From assembly GCA_030447125.1 (NCBI GenBank), contig JAUJLZ010000071.1:1-8000 (forward strand): DNA of 8,000 bases, given 5' to 3'. Origin of the DNA: Acidimicrobiales bacterium. GTDB lineage: Bacteria > Actinomycetota > Acidimicrobiia > Acidimicrobiales > CADCSY01. A model generated the notes under the pieces. That model made no database searches. It was not told where the DNA came from and saw only the letters and a list, made by a program, of their open reading frames with translations. The position numbers and the translations under genes were made by a program. Of the stretch, positions 1-4,237 are shown in pieces (position 1 is the first letter of the stretch; every line of letters starts with the position of its first letter).

Positions 1-185
1 AGCCATGCCCATCCGGCAAGGAGCGCCCAGCGAGCGGTCCGCCACCTCTTGGCCAGCCCGACGACCGACACAAACGACGGCAACCGGTCCGTATGTGCGG
101 TGATGAGCTGCCAGCTGATCACCGCCATCCAGACGACGCCGAAGATGGCCAGGTTGGCGGCACGGTCGTCCGGCAGGACACTCAT
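1..185 (-). CDS. Small membrane protein, N-terminal part only (cut by window start)
   Basis: Function is not recognised. The minus-strand frame opens with ATG at 185, which overlaps the stop of the upstream gene (ATGA, 4 nt), so translational coupling is likely. It stays open for 61 codons to the window edge. The protein starts MSVLPDDRAANLAIFGVVWM and has one clear hydrophobic segment at about residues 11-30. A short loop with PSF follows, then an Arg/Lys patch (KRWRTAR), then the start of a second hydrophobic segment ending in ALLAGWAW at the edge. The PSF, basic patch and W-x-W order resembles the C-terminal part of the neighbouring 137-residue protein, so the two may be related. Both recall small actinobacterial membrane proteins of the DUF6186 type, but that is a tentative memory-based match. 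Confidence 0.6.
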   Translation of the reverse strand, partial: MSVLPDDRAANLAIFGVVWMAVISWQLITAHTDRLPSFVSVVGLAKRWRTARWALLAGWAW

Positions 186-595
186 CGGCGGACGAGATAC
201 CAGCCGACCCAGAGCCAGAACGCGAACGCCCCGGTGCGCAGGGGCCGGACGCCGAACGCGCCTTCCGCCAGCGAGCTGAAAGTCGGATAGACCTCCCGAG
301 GCGCCGACAGGTACAGCATCACCTGGACGGCCACGACCGCGGTGATCAGCACCAGCCACACCCAGTAGGCCGCCACGAGCGAGGTGCTGCCAGCCGCCGA
401 GACCTGATCGCGCCAAGGGCGAAGCCATCCCCGGCGCACGGCGGCTACGGCGACCACGATGCAGGCCGAGGCGGTCGCCGCGCGCATCGGCCAGGTGTAG
501 GGGGCGAACGACACAGCCACCGCGGCGTAGACGGCCAAGGCGATCGCCGTCGGCACCGTCGGGAGCCAAGCCCGGCGCACAGGGTTCGCCATCAC
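182..595 (-). CDS. Small integral membrane protein, function unknown
   Basis: This encodes 137 residues with about four predicted membrane segments (roughly residues 14-33, 37-53, 71-96 and 119-135). A basic, Trp-containing loop (RRGWLRPWRD) lies between segments 2 and 3. The C-terminus PTF...RPLRTGAFAFWLWVGWYLVRR is rich in Trp, and its general pattern is shared with the partial downstream protein. No catalytic or ligand-binding motif is visible. The start is either GTG at 595 (overlapping the stop of a weak upstream ORF as GTGA) or ATG at 592; neither has a convincing Shine-Dalgarno. The gene is transcribed away from the hydrogenase accessory operon and has no evident link to it. It is probably the first or second gene of an operon that continues off the left edge. 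Confidence 0.65.
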   Translation of the reverse strand: MMANPVRRAWLPTVPTAIALAVYAAVAVSFAPYTWPMRAATASACIVVAVAAVRRGWLRPWRDQVSAAGSTSLVAAYWVWLVLITAVVAVQVMLYLSAPREVYPTFSSLAEGAFGVRPLRTGAFAFWLWVGWYLVRR

Positions 596-822
596 GTCAG
601 CGGTACCAGCTCGTCCACTGCCGCAAGGAGCTGTGTGGCGCCATCGACGACGGCGGAAGGCTGCGCCGATTCCCGGTCGGCGTTCGCAACCGCGAGTGTC
701 GCCGAGGGCAACAGGCGCAGGGGGAGCATCCTCTCTGGTCTACCCGGCGTGATCGTCGACGACCGCTGGCCGGATCTACGGTCGTACCCGCCGGCCACCG
801 CCTCGCTGACCGAGTTCGTCAC
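592..822 (-). CDS. Doubtful 76-codon hypothetical ORF
   Basis: This minus-strand ORF starts at GTG 822, and its stop overlaps the GTG start of the 137-residue membrane protein by 4 nt, the main argument that it is real. Codon third positions are mostly G or C. The C-terminal part (DGATQLLAAVDELVPLT) looks protein-like, but the N-terminal half is rich in Arg and Ser and low in hydrophobics. No Shine-Dalgarno is obvious before the GTG. The opposite strand is also open here, as is common at this GC content, so chance is a strong alternative. No family is recognised. If the ORF is not real, the interval 596-946 is a roughly 350-bp divergent spacer in which I see nothing else convincing. Confidence 0.25.
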   Translation of the reverse strand: MTNSVSEAVAGGYDRRSGQRSSTITPGRPERMLPLRLLPSATLAVANADRESAQPSAVVDGATQLLAAVDELVPLT

Positions 823-946
823 GCCGGCACGCTGGTCTTCTCCGGCGAGCTGGCACCGCCGCCGAGAGCCAAGGGCGAGCGCCGTCGCCCTGGCCCTGGA
901 GCGCTACACCCGCCGAGCGGGATGGGTGGGGCCGCCAGCGCCTTCC

Positions 947-976
947 TTGGGTCAGGGGACGACCGCTCCGTACACT
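947..976 (+). promoter_or_regulatory. Promoter for the NifU-TPR-BirA-like operon, probably giving a leaderless mRNA
   Basis: A TTGGGT hexamer (947-952) is followed, after 18 nt, by TACACT (971-976), which fits the actinobacterial TANNNT -10 element. The predicted start point 7-8 nt after the -10 falls at 983-984, on or beside the GTG start codon at 984. No Shine-Dalgarno is visible before that GTG. Together these suggest a leaderless transcript, which is common in actinobacteria. The elements are seen in the sequence; the start point is inferred. Confidence 0.5.
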
Positions 977-983
977 TGCGCCC

Positions 984-1508
984 GTGGGCAACCTCGACGA
1001 GCTTTTGGGGCGGATGGAGGCGCTCCTCGGCCACGTCGAGGAGCTGGCCGAAGACGAGCGCGCCCTAGTCTTCGAGTTGCTCGACGGCATCGATGCGCTC
1101 CACCGCCTGGCCCTCGTTCGCCTCGGTGCCGAGCTGGGCGCCGAGCGGCTGGCGGGGCTGCGAGCCGACCCCGCCCTGGCCTGGCTGCTCGATGCCTACG
1201 CCGTTGGAGTCGACGAGTGGGCCGCGGCCGACGCCGCACTAGAGGAGGTCCGTCCCTACCTGCACTCCCACGGCGGCGAGGTCGAGGTCCTGGGAGCGGC
1301 GGGCGGGGTGGTGCAGGTGCGGATGTCGGGCGCCTGCTCGGGGTGCACGGCGTCGGCCGTCACCCTGCAAGAAGGCATCGAGGAGGCGCTGCGCGACCAC
1401 TTCGCCGGCTTCCACGCCCTCGAGGTGGAAGAGGACCACGGCGAGGCTCACCCCCCGCCCGGCCCCAACCTGGTGGAGATCCGGCGGGGCCCGAGGAGCG
1501 CGGAGTGA
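984..1508 (+). CDS. NifU-type Fe-S scaffold domain protein, hydrogenase-associated
   Basis: This encodes 174 residues in two parts. Residues 1-85 are a helical, Leu/Glu-rich region I do not recognise. Residues 86-150 match the NifU C-terminal (Nfu) domain: LEEVRPYLHSHGGEVEVL, then VQVRMSGACSGCTAS with the CxxC pair C118/C121, then a GIEEAL helix. In this family the CxxC pairs bridge a [4Fe-4S] cluster between monomers and hand it to target proteins. A Pro-rich tail (about 152-174) follows. The start is GTG 984, chosen because it sits just after a -10 element and because the fold begins soon after. The stop overlaps the TPR gene start by 4 nt. Given the hydrogenase genes converging on this operon, delivery of Fe-S clusters to HhyS, or electron transfer from it, is plausible but inferred. 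It lacks the N-terminal IscU-like domain of full NifU. Confidence 0.85.
   Translation: MGNLDELLGRMEALLGHVEELAEDERALVFELLDGIDALHRLALVRLGAELGAERLAGLRADPALAWLLDAYAVGVDEWAAADAALEEVRPYLHSHGGEVEVLGAAGGVVQVRMSGACSGCTASAVTLQEGIEEALRDHFAGFHALEVEEDHGEAHPPPGPNLVEIRRGPRSAE
1493..1498 (+). promoter_or_regulatory. Shine-Dalgarno deciding the TPR gene start
   Basis: GAGGAG lies inside the last codons of the NifU-like gene, 6 nt before the GTG at 1505. It supports that start over the much longer upstream-open frame, which begins near 635 and would run out of frame through the NifU-like gene. Confidence 0.7.
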
Positions 1509-2731
1509 GCGGCGGTGCTGACGGCGCCATCGAGGAGCTGGAGGTCAGGCTCTCTCGCTACCCCGAGCACCGCTACCCGGTGCAGCACGCCACCACCCAG
1601 TTCCACCGGGGTGGCGCCCTCATCGAGATGGGCAGGTTGGCCGAGGCCGAAGGCGCCCTGCGGTCCTCGATCCGCCTCTTCGAGGGCCTTCGCCACGAAC
1701 AGGCCAAGGCGCTCAACCTGCTGGGCGTCGCCCTGCGGGCGGCGGGCCGCCTCCACGAGGCCGCCGAAGCGTTCGAGCAGGCGAGGGAGCGCTTCGAGGC
1801 CGAGGAGCAGCCCGTGGACGGGGCCGCCGCCTCCTTCAACCTCGGTTTGGTGCAGGCCCAGGCCGGCGACTCCGAGGCGGCGCAGCGGTCGTTGTCGCAG
1901 GCCCGCCGGCGCTTCGACGAGCTGGGCGCCCCCGCCTCGGCGGGAGCGGCGGCGCGCGAGCTTGGCGCCGTGCTGCTCGCCAGCGGCGAGGCGGAAGCGT
2001 CCATCGAGGTGCTCGAGGAGGCGGTGACCGCGGGCGACCGGGCAGGCGACCCCGCCGGGCGAGGAGCGGCGGCCAACGCCCTAGGCCTGGCCCGTCTGGC
2101 CGCCGGCCGGGCCGGCCAGGCCACCGACGCCCTCCGGGAGGCGGTGGCGGCCCACCCCCGCAGCGTCCGCCCTGAAGGCTACGCCATGGCCAAGGCCAAT
2201 CTGGCCCTGGCCTACGAAGCCGCGGGCGACGAACCTCGCGCCCGGCTGGCCGCCCGCCAGGCGCTGGGGTCGCCGGGAGCGGCCAAACCGGTGCGGCTCC
2301 AGGCGGCGGCGGTGTTGGAGCGGCTCGGCCAGCCACGAGACGACCTGATGGTGGTGCTGGACCAGGAGGCCGGCGGTCGCCTCTTGCCGCTGGTGCGCGA
2401 AGAGGTGCTCCGCTGGGTCGACGCCCCGCCGACGATGCGGCGGGCCGAGGCGGCGGCCTGGATCGACGGCCAGCTCGCCCGTCCCGCGCGAGCGATGGAC
2501 TTGGCCGAGGCGTGGCTGGGGGTCCTGCTGGAGCTGCCCCCGCCCGCCATGGAGGACCTGGTCCGCACCACCTTGGAAGCGCTGGCCGACCACGACGGCG
2601 ACGTTCGCCAACGGTTCTGCACTCAGGTGTCGCGAGCCATGGGGTGCTTCAACGTCCCCCAATGGATGCGGTTGAAGGACACATTCGCCCGCACGGCGCA
2701 GGACTTGGGACAACGGGAGCCGTGGGGATAG
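1505..2731 (+). CDS. TPR-repeat protein, hydrogenase-associated
   Basis: This encodes 408 residues. Residues about 28-255 form an array of some six tetratricopeptide-like helical hairpins, with typical pieces such as GALIEMGRLAEAEGALRSSI, LGVALRAAGRLHEAAEAFEQA, NLGLVQAQAGDSEAAQRSL and LALAYEAAGDEPRARLAA. TPR arrays mediate protein-protein contacts. Residues about 280-408 are a separate, helical C-terminal region without TPR signature, containing a Trp/Cys-bearing stretch (TQVSRAMGCFNVPQWMRLKD) that I do not recognise. There is no signal peptide or membrane segment, so it is probably cytoplasmic. The start GTG 1505 overlaps the stop of the NifU-like gene, and the stop lies 10 nt inside the next gene, so the three genes are probably translated as a unit. 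A role as scaffold or adaptor for hydrogenase assembly is inferred from context only. Confidence 0.85.
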   Translation: MSGGADGAIEELEVRLSRYPEHRYPVQHATTQFHRGGALIEMGRLAEAEGALRSSIRLFEGLRHEQAKALNLLGVALRAAGRLHEAAEAFEQARERFEAEEQPVDGAAASFNLGLVQAQAGDSEAAQRSLSQARRRFDELGAPASAGAAARELGAVLLASGEAEASIEVLEEAVTAGDRAGDPAGRGAAANALGLARLAAGRAGQATDALREAVAAHPRSVRPEGYAMAKANLALAYEAAGDEPRARLAARQALGSPGAAKPVRLQAAAVLERLGQPRDDLMVVLDQEAGGRLLPLVREEVLRWVDAPPTMRRAEAAAWIDGQLARPARAMDLAEAWLGVLLELPPPAMEDLVRTTLEALADHDGDVRQRFCTQVSRAMGCFNVPQWMRLKDTFARTAQDLGQREPWG

Positions 2732-3504
2732 ACGACCTCTCGGCCGACTCCCTGGCCAGCGTTCTTCCCGGGCGAGCGGTGCGGACCTACCCGGCGCTCC
2801 TGTCGACCGAGGCTGAGGCCGCGGCCTGGGCTCGGGCCGGAGCGCCGCCAGGAACGGTGGTGGTGGCCGACTACCAGGCGTCGCCTCGGGGCCGGGCGGG
2901 GCTGAGCTGGACGGTCGAGCAAGGGAAGGGCCTGGGGTTTTCGCTGGTCCTGCGCCCGCACCTCCCCGTCGAGCGCGAGGGATGGCTCTACACGGTGGCG
3001 ACCTCGGGCGTGGCCGACGTGGTGGGTGCAGCGGCCGTAGTCGAGTGGCCCGACGAGGTGCTCGCCAGCCCTGGCAGCGAACGGGCGGCGGCCGTGGGCG
3101 TCACCTCCGAGCTAGGTCCCGACGGCGTCCGCTGGGCCGTGGTCAACGTCATCGTCTCCGCCACATTGCCGCCCCGAGGACCGGTGTTGGCCCGGCTGGT
3201 GGCCGCCATCGAGGCCCGTGCCCTCCAGGCCGCCGACGCCGTCCTCAACGACTACCGCCCCCGTTGCGCCACCCTCGGGCAAGCGGTCCGGGCCCGGCTC
3301 ATTCCCCTCGGCCCCGCCGGTCCAGAGGTGTCGGGCCGGGCCGCCAACGCCCGCCCCGATGGCTCCCTCGTACTGGAGACGGCCCAAGGCGCCCGGGTGG
3401 CGGTGCGCCCTCAGCACCTGGGCGTCCTCGAGCGTGAATCCGTTCCGGCCCAGACGCTCGTCACACCGATTCGACCGCCTGCAGGCGGTCGAGCTCCTCG
3501 ATGA
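2722..3504 (+). CDS. Biotin-protein-ligase (BirA-like) fold protein with degenerate active site
   Basis: This encodes 260 residues and resembles the catalytic plus C-terminal domains of BirA without its DNA-binding domain. GTVVVADYQASPRGRAGLSW (44-63) corresponds to the biotinyl-AMP loop (usual TAGRGRRGRxW), LGFSLVLRP (71-79) to the following strand, VVEWPDEVL (107-115) to the usual KWPNDL motif, and RWAVVNVIVSA (137-147) to the GIGINVN strand. An SH3-like C-terminal segment (about 185-236; GRAANARPDGSLVLETAQG) follows. Key residues differ: AGRGRRGR is SPRGRAGL, KWPND is EWPDE, and the catalytic Lys of GRKLAGI is missing (SERAAAVG). Biotin ligation is therefore unlikely; a ligand-binding or structural role, or different chemistry, is possible. 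The start GTG 2722 overlaps the TPR gene by 10 nt, with GGGAG only 2 nt upstream, so the exact start is uncertain. The 3' end overlaps the convergent protease-like gene by 44 bp. Fold assignment and residue correspondence are by eye. Confidence 0.7.
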   Translation: MGIDDLSADSLASVLPGRAVRTYPALLSTEAEAAAWARAGAPPGTVVVADYQASPRGRAGLSWTVEQGKGLGFSLVLRPHLPVEREGWLYTVATSGVADVVGAAAVVEWPDEVLASPGSERAAAVGVTSELGPDGVRWAVVNVIVSATLPPRGPVLARLVAAIEARALQAADAVLNDYRPRCATLGQAVRARLIPLGPAGPEVSGRAANARPDGSLVLETAQGARVAVRPQHLGVLERESVPAQTLVTPIRPPAGGRAPR

Positions 3505-4237
3505 GCGCCCACCACAAGGCCCAGTCGACGGTGTCCATGTCGTCGCCCGTCTCCCCCGAGGCGATCCGGATTCGGAGCCGGTCGCGGCACGAGAAGGTGG
3601 CGCCCCACCGCCCCTGCTCGTCGAGGACGTCGAGCTCGGCCAGCAGCTCAGCCATGGCCTCGAGCGCCGGCGAGGCCTCCAACCGAGCGCCGTCGAGCAG
3701 GGAGCGAAGCTGGTCGGCCAGCTCGAGGAGCGGGGCCCGGCGCACCTCTGCCCGTACCAGGTCGAGGGCATGCTGGAAGGCGACGATGACCAAGGGCGAG
3801 AGCGCTTCCGAAGGCGAGGTGTCGGCAGGCTCGACCTCGATGGCCACCGTACGCCGGGGCAGGCCGCCCAGCCCCTGGCCCACTTCGATCACCAGGTCGA
3901 TCCCGACGTAGCCGGTGACGGCGTCGCCCACGGCGGCCTGGACCTGTCTCGGCGACCGCTCGACGGGATGAACCCGCCGGCGCTCCACGCTGGCCGGTGG
4001 GCGTCCCCGCTCCTCTGCTCCGATCAGCACCAGGGCGCCGGGAGCGACCTCCTGAAGGCGCTGGGCCACGGCCACCGCGCCGTAGTGCAGGTCTTCGACG
4101 AGGACGCCCCGGCCCAGGTCAGCGGCGGCCAGGCGCTCGACCGCTACCCGGCCGAGGTCGAGGTCGCCCTGGTAGAGCTGGCCGACCCCGCCGACCAGAA
4201 CCCGCGCCGGCGCCTGGCCGGCCTCAGTCGCCCCCAC
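3461..4237 (-). CDS. HyaD/HybD-like hydrogenase maturation protease homologue with extra C-terminal domain
   Basis: This encodes 258 residues. Residues 12-160 follow the HycI/HyaD/HybD maturation endopeptidase pattern: VLVGGVGQLYQGDLDLG then VAVERL (usual GxGNxLxxDDGxG), a central VLVEDLHYGAVAVAQRL helix, and LGGLPRRTVAIEVEPADTSP then EALSP near 123-147. In active enzymes Glu16, Asp62 and His93 (E. coli HybD) bind the nickel of the large-subunit precursor. By eye these become Leu26, Gly73 and Gly109 here, so proteolysis is doubtful. Residues about 165-258 are an additional acidic helical domain ending in TVDWALWWALIEELDRLQAV, which I do not recognise. The start GTG 4237 was chosen because it precedes the first strand closely and overlaps the hhyL stop by 14 nt; a further upstream ATG at 4288 would lie deeper in hhyL. 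It is third in the hhySL operon and probably acts on, or chaperones, HhyL. Confidence 0.75.
   Translation of the reverse strand: MGATEAGQAPARVLVGGVGQLYQGDLDLGRVAVERLAAADLGRGVLVEDLHYGAVAVAQRLQEVAPGALVLIGAEERGRPPASVERRRVHPVERSPRQVQAAVGDAVTGYVGIDLVIEVGQGLGGLPRRTVAIEVEPADTSPSEALSPLVIVAFQHALDLVRAEVRRAPLLELADQLRSLLDGARLEASPALEAMAELLAELDVLDEQGRWGATFSCRDRLRIRIASGETGDDMDTVDWALWWALIEELDRLQAVESV
3471..3492. terminator. 22-bp perfect palindrome, candidate bidirectional terminator or pause site
   Basis: The 22-bp sequence reads identically on both strands and can fold into a 9-bp GC-rich stem with a TGCA loop on either transcript. It lies within the 44-bp overlap (3461-3504) of two converging genes and is coding in both. 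No run of T follows on either side, so it is not a classical intrinsic terminator. Termination at stems lacking U-tracts has been proposed for high-GC actinobacteria. The palindrome is seen directly; its function is inferred. Confidence 0.4.

Noticed and set aside
753..762. 10-bp palindrome TCGTCGACGA
   Set aside because: GTCGAC-centred palindromes are frequent by chance at this GC content and nothing around it suggests an operator.
635..1504. Plus-strand frame open from 635 into the TPR gene (would add 290 residues)
   Set aside because: It runs out of frame through the NifU-like gene, is Arg/Pro/Gly-rich and low in complexity there, and GTG 1505 has its own GAGGAG and a 4-nt overlap with the preceding stop.
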